Below are positions 49,795 through 59,300 of a stretch of DNA of 64,000 nt, one piece after another (position 1 is the stretch's first letter; every line of letters starts with the position of its first letter). The position numbers and the translations under genes are program-made. The stretch is from [Scytonema hofmanni] UTEX 2349. Its GTDB lineage: Bacteria; Cyanobacteriota; Cyanobacteriia; Cyanobacteriales; Nostocaceae. The notes below the pieces were generated by a model. It saw only the letters and a program-made list of their open reading frames with translations. It made no database searches and was not told the DNA's origin. The DNA lies in contig NZ_ALWD01000163.1 in NCBI RefSeq assembly GCF_000582685.1, forward strand, positions 1 through 64,000, given 5' to 3'.

Positions 49795-50883
49795 ATGCAA
49801 CAACTCGAACTTTGGGACTTGCTTTCCTCTGTAGAAAACAGCTCTCAGGAAATAAAGCCGCTGCTGTTCCCCAATCCCCGCAAAGCCGAAAAACTACGCG
49901 AATTGGCTGACGGCATGACCGAGGCAATAACAGCAAAGAAACATCCGCCCATCGCCTCTCTCCCCTCCACCCGTCGCCGCGCCCGAATTGCCGACTCGCT
50001 CTATCAAGAAGGCTTGAGACTGGAGCAAATTCAATTCCTGCTTTATGCGCTTGCCAACAGTGCAGAACTTGGGAACCTGCCCCGCATCCTGGAAGGAATC
50101 ACCGCCAAAACCCAACTGGAAGTCCTAGCATCCATGAGCAAGGACAGTTGGAGCGACAAGGATATAGAAGACGTATTCGCCTCGGACGGTTGCTACAAGG
50201 AGTGGGTAAAAAAGCTGAAAAGTGCTGGCATCCGCACACCCCAACAGTGTAAATGTGCGATCGCTGCTCTCAAAGAGTTGGGTGCAGAACGTCCCAAAAG
50301 TACTGAGGAAACTGAAGCATCAGAAATCAGCCAACTTAAGCGAGAAGCTGTGTGGCAGAAAATACCTGATTATTTTCCCACACCGCAGCATCTGTTGGAG
50401 CGAATGATGCAACTTGCTGAACTCGAACCGGGAATGCGCGTGCTAGAACCAAGCGCCGGTTCCGGGTCGATTTGCTTGTCAGTCAGGGCAGCAGGCATTG
50501 AACCCCATTGCTTCGAGGTGTCGCCTACCCTGCGAGAAATCCTCACTCGCCAAGGATTTAACTTAATTGGTGTGGACTTTATCGAAGTAACTCCAAAACC
50601 AATATATCACCGCATTATTATGAACCCACCATTTAGTCTTGGCAACGATATTTATCACATCCAGCAAGCGTTTAAATGGTTAGTCCCCTCAGGACGACTA
50701 GTGAGCATTGTTAGCAACTCCTACACCTTCGGATCAAAGCAAAAACATCAACACTTCCGCTCTTGGTTGCGTTGTCTAGGAGCAACCGAGTTTGACAACC
50801 CAGCAGGCTCTTTCCTCCAATCAGATCGGCGGACAAACGTAAACACAAAAATGCTTGTGATTGATAAACCTACTCACGAATGA
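49795..50883 (+). CDS. DNA N6-adenine/N4-cytosine methyltransferase-like protein
   Basis: A 362-residue protein. The N-terminal half (1-190) is helical and of unknown type. The C-terminal half is a class I methyltransferase: DYFPTPQHLLERMMQLAELE, VLEPSAGSGSICLSVRAAGI (SAM-binding), IIMNPPFSLGNDIYHIQQAF (catalytic NPPF) and GRLVSIVSNSYTFGS. NPPF fits N6-adenine or N4-cytosine DNA methylation. No restriction gene is adjacent, so it is probably an orphan enzyme for plasmid protection or regulation. Confidence 0.82.
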   Translation: MQQLELWDLLSSVENSSQEIKPLLFPNPRKAEKLRELADGMTEAITAKKHPPIASLPSTRRRARIADSLYQEGLRLEQIQFLLYALANSAELGNLPRILEGITAKTQLEVLASMSKDSWSDKDIEDVFASDGCYKEWVKKLKSAGIRTPQQCKCAIAALKELGAERPKSTEETEASEISQLKREAVWQKIPDYFPTPQHLLERMMQLAELEPGMRVLEPSAGSGSICLSVRAAGIEPHCFEVSPTLREILTRQGFNLIGVDFIEVTPKPIYHRIIMNPPFSLGNDIYHIQQAFKWLVPSGRLVSIVSNSYTFGSKQKHQHFRSWLRCLGATEFDNPAGSFLQSDRRTNVNTKMLVIDKPTHE

Positions 50884-50942
50884 GGAAACCATTGCAAGCA
50901 AGAGTAATGGTAACACTCCAAACACAACATCAACCTGAAAAC

Positions 50943-50952
50943 CGCTCACGCG
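50943..50952 (+). promoter_or_regulatory. Leader hairpin (CTCACG family)
   Basis: Stem CGC/GCG with TCAC loop, followed by GGGGGTGATGTTT. The core ends 34 bases before GTG 50985. Confidence 0.45.
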
Positions 50953-50984
50953 CTATTGGGGGTGATGTTTGAGGAAATCCCATC

Positions 50985-51179
50985 GTGAGAAATACCACAT
51001 TAACCCCGCTCCAAAAAGCTGAACTATCAAACTGGTTCGACCTGCTGGAACAACAATGGCTTACTGCCATCCAGCAGGCTGAATCAGCCGAAGCTATTGC
51101 CCTAGCCGAGGCTGAGGCTGCTTGGGAGCAAGAACGTCAGTATTATCACGATATCCACCTGTATTCTGACCGCTGCTAA
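50985..51179 (+). CDS. Small acidic helical hypothetical protein
   Basis: 64 residues from GTG (MRNTTLTPLQKAELSNWFDL), Ala/Glu-rich in the middle (AESAEAIALAEAEAAWEQER), probably one long helix. GAGGAAA precedes the start. No family recognised. It leads a run of small plasmid genes including the Gp157-like gene. Confidence 0.55.
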   Translation: MRNTTLTPLQKAELSNWFDLLEQQWLTAIQQAESAEAIALAEAEAAWEQERQYYHDIHLYSDRC

Positions 51180-51247
51180 ACCATCAACAAAACTGTTGCA
51201 ACCAAAACGCCCCAATTGCTATGGAACCCTACCTATTAAGGATACCA

Positions 51248-51820
51248 ATGACAACAACCACTGACATCAACCATGCCAGCCTTGCAGTGCTATCAATCAC
51301 CAGCGCCCAATTGTGGTCAGCGATTGACAATTGTGAGGGCGAATTAGAGTTACAACAGTTGCTGCATGACCAACTTAACGTGCAGCAAGCAATAGAGGCA
51401 AAAGTAGACGCGATCGCCTACGTCGCTGACCAGTTAAAGCTAGACCTGGAAAGCTGGGAAGCACGGCTAGAAAAGATTGTAGAACTACATGGAGCAGTTA
51501 TCCAACGGCGTCGCAACCAGATAGCCCAAATAAAGGGGTATCTCCTGAAGTTGCACACTTCGGGAGTGCTAAGTGAGCAGGTAGCTGGAGTCGAGCGCCG
51601 TATTGACTTTCAAAACAATCCGCCCTCAGTTGTGCTGCTGGTTGAACCTGACAAACTGCCAACGGAATATCAGGAAGTCAAAGTCAATGCCAAGTCTAAG
51701 GATATTTTAGCAGCACACAAACGCGGCGAGGACGTGAGTGCGATCGCCGAAATAGTCACCGCAAAGCACGTCCGCTTTCGACACATGAAACAGTCTAAGT
51801 CACCACGGAGTAAAAAATGA
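51248..51820 (+). CDS. Siphovirus Gp157-like protein
   Basis: About 190 residues from ATG 51248. A long helical segment (LWSAIDNCEGELELQQLLHD ... LESWEARLEKIVELHGAVIQ) leads into RRNQIAQIKGYLLKLHTSGV and the beta part RRIDFQNNPPSVVLLVEPDK. This is the pattern of the Gp157 family of phage and plasmid proteins, once linked to phage resistance in streptococci but of unknown mechanism. It overlaps the next gene by four bases. Confidence 0.7.
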   Translation: MTTTTDINHASLAVLSITSAQLWSAIDNCEGELELQQLLHDQLNVQQAIEAKVDAIAYVADQLKLDLESWEARLEKIVELHGAVIQRRRNQIAQIKGYLLKLHTSGVLSEQVAGVERRIDFQNNPPSVVLLVEPDKLPTEYQEVKVNAKSKDILAAHKRGEDVSAIAEIVTAKHVRFRHMKQSKSPRSKK

Positions 51821-52125
51821 ACATCAGCAAAAGCACAACTATCACAATCACACCTAGCAGCTATCTGAGTTGTTTCACCAATGAAAACTTGGGAACAGCA
51901 ACTCTATATCTAAATGGTTCTAGCGAATCAATCGCCATCCAATTCAACCCAGATAATCTGCCAGTGCTGGAAACGCTAATATCAGAGCTACGAAAGCTAG
52001 AAATACAGTCCCAGCAATTGAAACTGAAAGACTTGCAGCATCAAATCTCTCAGCTTGATCTGTCGCTTAACAGTAATGTTAACGGTAACTGTAAAGCAAT
52101 TGTATCTGCGGGCGAGTCTTTCTAG
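51817..52125 (+). CDS. Hypothetical protein coupled to the Gp157-like gene
   Basis: A 102-residue protein starting at an ATGA overlap with the previous stop. N-terminal beta-rich part (TITITPSSYLSCFTNENLGT) and C-terminal coiled coil (LETLISELRKLEIQSQQLKL). No family recognised. The tight overlap implies joint translation with the Gp157-like protein. Confidence 0.6.
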   Translation: MNISKSTTITITPSSYLSCFTNENLGTATLYLNGSSESIAIQFNPDNLPVLETLISELRKLEIQSQQLKLKDLQHQISQLDLSLNSNVNGNCKAIVSAGESF

Positions 52126-52207
52126 CAATCACCATTAGAACCATAATGCGCCCAAGAAGAAGCCTGAGCGCGTTATAGTTCCAAGACTTAATTATCACCT
52201 GACCTTC

Positions 52208-52219
52208 GCGCTCACGCGC
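52208..52219 (+). promoter_or_regulatory. Leader hairpin (CTCACG family)
   Basis: Stem GCGC/GCGC with TCAC loop, followed by CGGGTGATGTTT. The core ends 33 bases before ATG 52250. Confidence 0.5.
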
Positions 52220-52249
52220 CGTCCCGGGTGATGTTTTTTACACGAATAC

Positions 52250-53167
52250 ATGGCGACAACAATTGAATTTAATGGGTCTGCGTTTCCGTCCCTCATTTTA
52301 AGAGACGACTTGACACAAACGTGGAACAACATCGGGCTGGATTCATTGCCACCTGCCGAATCAGAACCATTACTCAAGTTTCTGGAACTTATTGAATACG
52401 AGAAACTTGAGAATTTCAACCAAGATAGCGTCCTATTAGTCAAAGCTTCTGGTTGTGTGATGCAGGCAGTGTATGCCGCTGCCATTTTCCGGGATGGTGA
52501 AAGCATAGTTTTGAAGCTGGGAGATAATCAATTCCCCATTACTCAAAAGAGCGACTTGCTGCACTGCGGAAAGCTCAAAGGTAAGGTAGTTGTCACCGAG
52601 GAAGAAGACCTCACCGGCAATAAGTACCCCAAAGCTACCTGCTCGTTTGTGTCCAAAAACCGAGATGTGTTCCGGGTTCCTATCCAGCTGGCTAGCCGCG
52701 ATTTGAATCTTACCGTGGCAGACGTAGAAGCCACAGTCATCAACGAAGAACCTATCCTGCCTCTGTTGCGGCAAGTCCCTGGTAACTCCTTCAAAATGCA
52801 CGAGCTTGGCATTGGAGAGTACCAACTTCATTCTTACATCTCATCCTCTGATGGAGAATACGGGACGGTGTACAAATTGCATCTTCTGGATGGACGAACT
52901 GTGCTGTCGCGGGGCAATGTCACCATCTTATTGGAATCTGGCTGGCGACCAAATCCTGAAAAGCCACTGATGCTCGTCATCAGCAGGATTGAGAAGCTGG
53001 CTGAAAACAAGTTCACCGTGGACTGTGCATTGCGGGAGCGGTTGCCAATGTTAGGAGCTTCGACGCGCCCAGTAGTCACAGTAGACGCGCATTCCCGAAC
53101 TGTGCCTGAGCCAGAACTCGTGACTGTAGGGGTAAACAACTCTTTAGAAGACGAGATTCCCTACTAA
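52250..53167 (+). CDS. Hypothetical plasmid protein, beta-rich
   Basis: A 305-residue protein (MATTIEFNGSAFPSLILRDD). It is mainly beta-strand, with GKLKGKVVVTEEEDLTGNKY, ATCSFVSKNRDVFRVPIQLA and a second part from about 180 (LGIGEYQLHSYISSSDGEYG). It could be an OB-fold-containing DNA-associated protein, but no motif proves it. It has its own leader hairpin and terminator, like other single-gene units on this plasmid. HIP1-rich flanks and codon usage match the plasmid backbone, not the CRISPR island. Confidence 0.6.
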   Translation: MATTIEFNGSAFPSLILRDDLTQTWNNIGLDSLPPAESEPLLKFLELIEYEKLENFNQDSVLLVKASGCVMQAVYAAAIFRDGESIVLKLGDNQFPITQKSDLLHCGKLKGKVVVTEEEDLTGNKYPKATCSFVSKNRDVFRVPIQLASRDLNLTVADVEATVINEEPILPLLRQVPGNSFKMHELGIGEYQLHSYISSSDGEYGTVYKLHLLDGRTVLSRGNVTILLESGWRPNPEKPLMLVISRIEKLAENKFTVDCALRERLPMLGASTRPVVTVDAHSRTVPEPELVTVGVNNSLEDEIPY

Positions 53168-53203
53168 CACTTCTTTTCAGTAATTTCACCCATCATAATA
53201 TAG

Positions 53204-53236
53204 CCTACTGGTATTTAACCAGTGGGTTTTTCTCTT
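53204..53236 (+). terminator. Rho-independent terminator
   Basis: CCTACTGGT...ACCAGTGGG stem followed by TTTTTCTCTTTTT. Confidence 0.8.
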
Positions 53237-53241
53237 TTTCT

Positions 53242-53255
53242 CAAGCTCACGCTTG
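53242..53255 (+). promoter_or_regulatory. Leader hairpin (CTCACG family)
   Basis: Stem CAAGC/GCTTG with TCAC loop, followed by CACGGTGATGAAG. The core ends 33 bases before GTG 53285. Confidence 0.5.
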
Positions 53256-53284
53256 CACGGTGATGAAGTTTCATTTATGACTCC

Positions 53285-53515
53285 GTGTATCCCGAATATT
53301 TTGAAGAATTCCATTATGTTGTGCAAGACCGAGAACCAGTTGAACGTGAAATTCCACCTCTTGAAGAAAGGCTAAAAGACCAAAACCTCTGGCAAAGCAG
53401 CGATTGGTGCTGCTATGACCGGGGAAAACGTCATGGGGACTTTGGCATTCCCCAACAATGTCAAAATCCTTTCTACCTTTTGGGCTATGCCAAAGGATAC
53501 GAGAAATATAGGTAA
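53285..53515 (+). CDS. Small hypothetical protein
   Basis: 76 residues from GTG: MYPEYFEEFHYVVQDREPVE, then QSSDWCCYDRGKRHGDFGIP and FYLLGYAKGYEKYR. It is rich in aromatics with a Cys pair, a protein-like composition. A competing ATG at 53277 in another frame gives only 34 codons. Its terminator was split by the ISAs1-type insertion just downstream. Confidence 0.5.
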   Translation: MYPEYFEEFHYVVQDREPVEREIPPLEERLKDQNLWQSSDWCCYDRGKRHGDFGIPQQCQNPFYLLGYAKGYEKYR

Positions 53516-53527
53516 CACTAATAGTTT

Positions 53528-53545
53528 AACCAGCCCTTACTTGTA
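53528..53545 (+). terminator. Left half of a terminator hairpin split by an insertion
   Basis: AACCAGCCC then TTACTTGTA on the left of the element. The other half, TTACTTGTA-GGGGCTGGTT-AATTTTTT, lies at 54710-54736. Without the insertion the two arms form a standard terminator with TTACTTGTA as the loop. Confidence 0.75.
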
Positions 53546-54709
53546 GCAGGGCTGTTTCATTCCACAAGGGCAAGAAGTTTGTCAATATCATTAGAGATAA
53601 ATCTTTGAGCAGTTGTGATGGAAGCATGACCATTTCGGCGGAGTATATTGAGTGCGATCGTTCGCATCACCGACAGATTCGCAGGAGCATTACCCATACG
53701 TATGGTGGAATGGTCTTCATCAAAAATGACATCCTTTACCCAATGAAGACGATTCTCAATCCCCCAATGTCCGCGAATACATGAGGGCAAAATCAGTTGC
53801 TGAACGAACTAGACTACTAATGTAGTAAGCAACTTGGTGATATGGACATGCTGGCACGAGTACCGATTCTTTCAACCTTAATTAAGGACTCCAACCCAGT
53901 CCATTCTGGACTGATGCCAGTTAAATCATGAAAAACTTCTATAGTACGTGTTGTAACTCGGTTTCGAGTTTTTTCGGTTGTGATGTACCGACTTGTGGGC
54001 TTGGAATTCTCCGTATTGTGTCGAATTTGATGATACAAGTTTTTTTGATTTGCCTTGACTGCGATCGCATAGTCATTGCCACTATCAATAATTAGCTTGC
54101 AGGTTTTTTTTGGCAATGTAGAGCATCTAAACTGAAAACAACACCCTCAATATCTAATAGCGTAATTAAATTTTTAACTGTGCTAATTTCACTACCTTGC
54201 TTGTTCTCCAATTTGCTCAGACTTAGGACTAGCCCTCTTTTTGCAGTAAATACGGATAAGATACTTACAAAGTTTTGATACTCGTTTTCGTAGTCTTGTA
54301 CAGTTCCTTTGATACTTTTACCATCAATTCCAAACCACTCAGATGTATCCACATGAACGTAGTTTTGCGCCCACTGATTAAATATTTTGGCAAGAATATC
54401 AAAGTCTACTCCTATTAATATGCGACGGATTGTCGAGTAGGAAGGCACGCCATGTTTTTCAATTCTGAATTTATCAATTCCCTACACGACGATGACGTTT
54501 TACAAAGTCTCCCCATGCACGATATCCTACGTACCCGCTCATTGTTCCCATAATCACAAACAGCAATACCATCCACAGTTGATGTCTTTGCCCATCTTTG
54601 ACTCGAAAATCTTTTACTTGCCGTAGTTGTTCAATCAGATTTGCACCCATTGTTTTCATCCCCTCGACGCTTGTTATTTTACATCTTTTAGGGAATGAAA
54701 CAGCCCTGC
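53546..54709 (-). mobile_element. ISAs1-family insertion sequence, 1164 bases
   Basis: Perfect 18-base terminal inverted repeats (GCAGGGCTGTTTCATTCC at 53546 and its complement at 54692) flanked by a perfect 9-base duplication TTACTTGTA (53537 and 54710). Length, end layout and duplication size fit ISAs1. The transposase inside is broken in several places. Confidence 0.9.
53557..54660 (-). pseudogene. Broken ISAs1-type transposase
   Basis: Four pieces in different frames together cover a complete ISAs1 transposase: MKTMGANLIEQLRQVKDFRV; GVPSYSTIRRILIGVDFDIL and WFGIDGKSIKGTVQDYENEY; KKTCKLIIDSGNDYAIAVKA; RGHWGIENRLHWVKDVIFDE (the DDE-type C-terminal block). Breaks lie near 54470 (an extra GTAG-like insertion), at an A8 run near 54103, and near 53800. 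At least three frame changes make recoding an unlikely rescue, so the element cannot move by itself. Confidence 0.88.
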
Positions 54710-54908
54710 TTACTTGTAGGGGCTGGTTAATTTTTTGCAACTGGCACTGTCGTTTACCAAATTATTTAACCAGTTCCCAAATACGACCGCGCTATGAACT
54801 AAGCCGTTAGACCTTCGTTACCCTCAACCTCCGCATAAAATTTGGCGACGAATATCTCGTCCTGCGTCAGAATAGTAAGTAGTAACTCATACGATAAAGT
54901 CTTTGATC

Positions 54909-55382
54909 ATGTTTGCTCAACGGGACACTGGCTGGGATTTAGCAGTTTACGACAAAGACGGTCAACTGGTGCTTGTCGTTCAAGTCAAGGGTAAACTCAA
55001 TGCCTCGGCACAGTGGGCTTCCCAACTGCGAAGCAATATCCTCGCGCACGGCATCTACCCAAAAGCCCCTTACTTCCTCATGGTCTTTCCTGACAAGTTT
55101 TATCTATGGACTAATGAAGATGCACAACTTGACATTAGCGAACCAACTTATGCTCTTGATGGGCGTCCTATTCTGAAGCCTTATCTTGATAAAGCTGGAA
55201 TAACGCAAGGGCAAAAAATAAGTAGTCAGAGCCTTGTACTAATAGTAGCATCTTGGCTATCGAAAATTATTTATTCTGAGATGCCTCTTGATGAAACGGA
55301 TGAACCAGAGCGATGGCTGGTTGACTCAGGTCTTTATGCTGCTATCGCTGGAGGCAGTTTCGGTCACGAGGCTGTTGCGTGA
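54909..55382 (+). CDS. Hypothetical partner of a PIN-domain gene
   Basis: About 157 residues from ATG 54909. FAQRDTGWDLAVYDKDGQLV and LVVQVKGKLNASAQWASQLR, followed by YFLMVFPDKFYLWT, look like a nuclease-type alpha/beta core of the PD-(D/E)xK kind with QVKGK in place of ExK. The remainder is helical. Its stop overlaps the start of the PIN gene (GTGA), so the two form a coupled pair as in toxin-antitoxin operons. Whether it acts as antitoxin or enzyme cannot be told. Confidence 0.55.
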   Translation: MFAQRDTGWDLAVYDKDGQLVLVVQVKGKLNASAQWASQLRSNILAHGIYPKAPYFLMVFPDKFYLWTNEDAQLDISEPTYALDGRPILKPYLDKAGITQGQKISSQSLVLIVASWLSKIIYSEMPLDETDEPERWLVDSGLYAAIAGGSFGHEAVA

Positions 55383-55988
55383 ACGTTTACGTTGAAACCA
55401 ACTTTGTTTTGGAACTCGTTTTTCAGCAAGAGCAGCTTGTCAGTTGTGAGCAAATTCTGCAACTAAGTGAAGCTGGACGTATTAAGCTGGCTATACCAGC
55501 GTACAGTCTAGCTGAACCACACGAGAAATTGAGTCGTCAAGCTTCATAGTCGTAGAGAGATCCAGCAAGTACTCGACACTGAGTTACGGCAGCTTGCACG
55601 CACTGCATCTTACACAACTCGCATCAATAGCATTCAAGATATTGCAAATCTGTTGGTTCAGAGCAACAAGGATGAAAGTCAACGCTTTGTGCAGTATAGA
55701 GCTCGACTTTTTAAGAATATGGAAATAATTCCACTAACTGCTGATATTCTTACTGAAGCAGCAATATATGAAGATCCTTACGATTTGAAACCACAAGATG
55801 CTCTTGTTTATGCATCAGTCATTTCCCATCTTCATCAGGATCAACCAACAGTTGCGTGTTTCCTCAATCGGAACTCGAGAGATTTTGATAGTCCTGATAT
55901 TGTGAATGAACTGAGCAAATTTAATTGCAGGATGATACCGCGATTTGATCACGGTTATGACTTCATCCAATCACAACTGTTGTCTTAA
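55379..55988 (+). pseudogene. PIN-domain (VapC-like) gene broken by a frameshift
   Basis: The first frame (GTG 55379) reads MNVYVETNFVLELVFQQEQL and stops at 55547. A frame change between about 55540 and 55545 restores HSRREIQQVLDTELRQLART and continues to the end (YEDPYDLKPQDALVYASVIS; NSRDF; stop 55988). Conserved acidic residues of a PIN RNase (Glu6 region, Asp in PQDALV, Asp in SRDF) occur on both sides of the break. In the reading given, the toxin is inactive. A sequencing error is the alternative. Confidence 0.75.
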
Positions 55989-56040
55989 GTATAAAGGACT
56001 GTTGATTTGCCAAGTGGACATCAATCACGTCAAACATATC

Positions 56041-56247
56041 TTAAAACTCCTCTCCTTCACCAATCTCCACATCAGGAATACCGTTTCTAATCAATTCAAC
56101 AATTGTTGGGTCTTTTTCATCATCTTCGTCTTGCACTGGGTCATAAAAGTCATCAGCCTCCATATACCCCTCACTCATGAGTTCTTCAGGCATCAAACCG
56201 CGCATAGACTGCTCGCGAGTCAATAGTGGTAGTTTTTGGTTACTCAT
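56041..56247 (-). CDS. Small acidic hypothetical protein
   Basis: A 68-residue protein on the minus strand: MSNQKLPLLTREQSMRGLMP, then DDFYDPVQDEDDEKDPTIVE. It is highly acidic. It lies between the PIN remnant and the polymerase-like gene. No family recognised, and the ribosome binding site is weak. The existence of the protein is plausible but unproven. Confidence 0.45.
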   Translation of the reverse strand: MSNQKLPLLTREQSMRGLMPEELMSEGYMEADDFYDPVQDEDDEKDPTIVELIRNGIPDVEIGEGEEF

Positions 56248-56388
56248 GGGTTTGCAACACTCGGCAATCTTATTCTAACTTATGTCAAGAATAAAACAAT
56301 TTTTTTAATTTACCTACAAAGGCAGATATCAATAGCAAATTATGTAATCCAATCTGGATATAAATATGTTCACACTTTTAGATAAACG

Positions 56389-59300
56389 ATGACTCTAACC
56401 CTCAAACACTTTGATACAAAGCTAAAGCTTGATACTGGGGTAGAAGAGAAGATAGAAAATTCCTTGGCAGAATACTTGTATCCCGATGTCGAATTTGCCA
56501 TCGGCACAGTTTACCCAGGTTCTACAACAGCCCAAGACTTGGAGGAACATGAGGGCAAGACGCTACAGTTCGCCGCTGGGGAACGAATGTATTTTGCCAG
56601 TGACGATAAAGTACGCGATAGCATTTACCCAAATGCTTCAGACGGAGCAGCTTACGGCTCACTGCTGTTTACTCCTTGTCGGGACTTCAAGGAACTTAAA
56701 AACCTACGCCTGATAGTAATAGACGATGCAACTGGAGAAAACGGAGGCTTTCTGCCACTGGATGTAGCAAAAAACCTAGTAGGTGACTGTTACGGCAAAA
56801 TCAGCCTGGACTTGGCAGAAGAACTCACAGGTAGCAGCAACACTCCATTCCAGTTTCGACTAGGCATCAAGGAACAAGAGAAAAACCCTGTAGCCCGGAT
56901 TGCTAAAGGAACATTAGCTCCCTTTCGGCTAGAGCAAGTAGGAGAAGCGTTAATTAGAGATAACGGCAAAACTGGTTACGACATGGTGTTAGCAACATCT
57001 TCCTTCAAAGGTAGGAAAGGGGAAGATGCTATTACACCGGGTGAATATAACTTAACAGTCGGCTTAGGAATCAAAACTTTGGCTGAGTATGGGAAACATA
57101 GCCTTGGCACACAAATACTGGTCAATTACCCTCGTGCAGTAGAAGCCGATATGCTACCGAGGCTAGAATTGGATGCGATGATTTTAGCAAACATCCAATC
57201 AGATCCTCGCAAAATTGCTCAACATTACGTTGAAACTTATTCACTTCGCAAAGCATTTGTCAATGGAGAAGGAAAGTCCAAAATTTTAGACTTTGAAGGC
57301 GATTTAGCCGAAGAAGTTGAATCAGTTTTCAGCAACTTGGGGGAAAGCGGTGAACTTAATCCAGAACAACAGCAACAACAAGACCAATTAATTTATCGCT
57401 TGATTAAAGCAGATTTAGAGGGTCACTTCCAGATATTAGAACACCCTAAAATTATTGCCGAACTGCAAGAATTTGTTCGTGCTTCCTGGGTGGATATTGC
57501 TACTGGTCGGGCTATCAAATTCAATTCTGGACTAGCTCAACCGAGTTTGAAGCTGGCTGAGAATGAAATCTGCGTTCCTTATATTCCCGAAGGAGAAGAA
57601 ATCATTGTCACTCGCTCTCCCTTGGTCAACTCTAATGGGGTAATTGTACTTACTAATCGACACCTGCCCGAAGTTATGAAGCTTTCTGGGACAGTACATA
57701 TTAATCCTAAAACCGCTGCTGATAACTTGCAAGCTGATTTCGACGGCGATCGCTTGGCATTTGCTCATAAGCGTGATTTTCCTACTCTAGCTGCTGAAGT
57801 CAAGGAATACAATCTGCCAGCCAACCGCTATCCTGATGTGGTCAAAAAAGCAAAAGTCCCCTATCAAGGCACTTTTGCAGAAATCGCCGTCAGTGCTATG
57901 GAAAATAAAATTGGACTTATTGCCAACGAAATTCAAAAAAACGTAGCGTTGCAATGGGAAACCCAGCTAATGCCCAAAGAAGAAGAATACGGGTATCTTA
58001 GACGCATATCTGCTCATTTAAGTAATATCGGAGCTAAACATAAAAACGGCGAAATTAATATCCCAGAAGAAATTTTAAAACAAATAACTCCTATTACTAA
58101 ATTACCAGCTAGTCTCACTACTGAACAAATAAAACAAGGATTGAGCGAGGTAAGAAATTTATTGCGTTCACTTGTAGGAGAACTTTCAAACGAGCTACAA
58201 GTAGCCGTAGATGGTCCTAAAAGCGCACTTCGTCCTGATGAATCCATCCTCAAATACTGCCAGGAGATATGCAATTACACCTCTGTTGTCTGGTTAACTG
58301 ATAAGAAAAACCCAGAGGCTTTTTTGAATCGGGGAATGAAAAGCACGAACCATAGTCCTATTGACTTGATGGTAAAACAGACTAATCAGCACTTTGAAGA
58401 AAATCAACTCATTGCCCGACAACTAGAGCAATTTAGAGCTTTATATCCTGGGGTTGAGTTTACCCAGGAACATAAAGACCAGGCTACCACTATTAAAAAT
58501 ACCTATAACGGCTTGATTAAAGAAGCCATCAGACTAGAAGAAAAAAGAAAATTAGAGCCAGGTCCAAGTCTAATAATTACATCTGCAACAAGTGGGCGAC
58601 AAATCGAAGTTACTAATTTAATCAAATTTGATACGTCCCAAAATCCTAACTTATGGAAAGCTACAGAACTAAGCATTAGGTTAGAAGACCGTAAAGCCAC
58701 CAAAGATATGCCTCAAACACTGGCTGCCAATGTTACATTCAAAGACCCTAAGACGGTGGAAAAAACAAGTCAAAGTATTGGCACTGTGTCTGTTGCCTCC
58801 GTTCGTGAACATAATCTCAAGGCAGGCATGACAATCAAACAAGGAAAAGTCTCCTTCCAGCCTGGAGTCAGCAAGAGTATCGTAGAAGCTGCCTTCTCAA
58901 AAGCCAGTGAATACCTGGAAACGGTAAGAAACTCTACATCTGAATCCGAAAAACTTCCACTTGCAGCAGCTCTCCACAATATTACCCACACTGAAGAAAG
59001 TCATTTGTACCAGGGGCGTAAGAAAGCCAGTGTAGCGTTTGCTGCTTTCCCCGACCAAATTATCGGACAACTGAAGGAATTACAATTCACCAATCTTTCT
59101 GTAGTTGGCACACACCAACCCAGCAGCCAACACAATGGACGCAACTGGCACGGTGAGAAAGTCCCCATCAAAATTGAACTGGATGCTGACCCCCGCGACC
59201 CCAATATTTCCCAACGTTGGGTGATAGCAGAAGGCAAGAAACTGGCTATGTTTAATAGTGAATCACCCCAACTGCCCACTGGCACAGAAGCTGTGGCAAC

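Noticed and set aside
49795..50883. Restriction-modification system
   Set aside because: No restriction endonuclease gene is adjacent to the methyltransferase-like gene.
53277..53381. ATG-started frame at 53277
   Set aside because: Only 34 codons and less protein-like than the GTG-started frame at 53285 that it overlaps.
54092..54116. Programmed frameshift in the ISAs1 transposase at the A8 run
   Set aside because: Possible in itself, but two further frame changes in the same gene show general decay.
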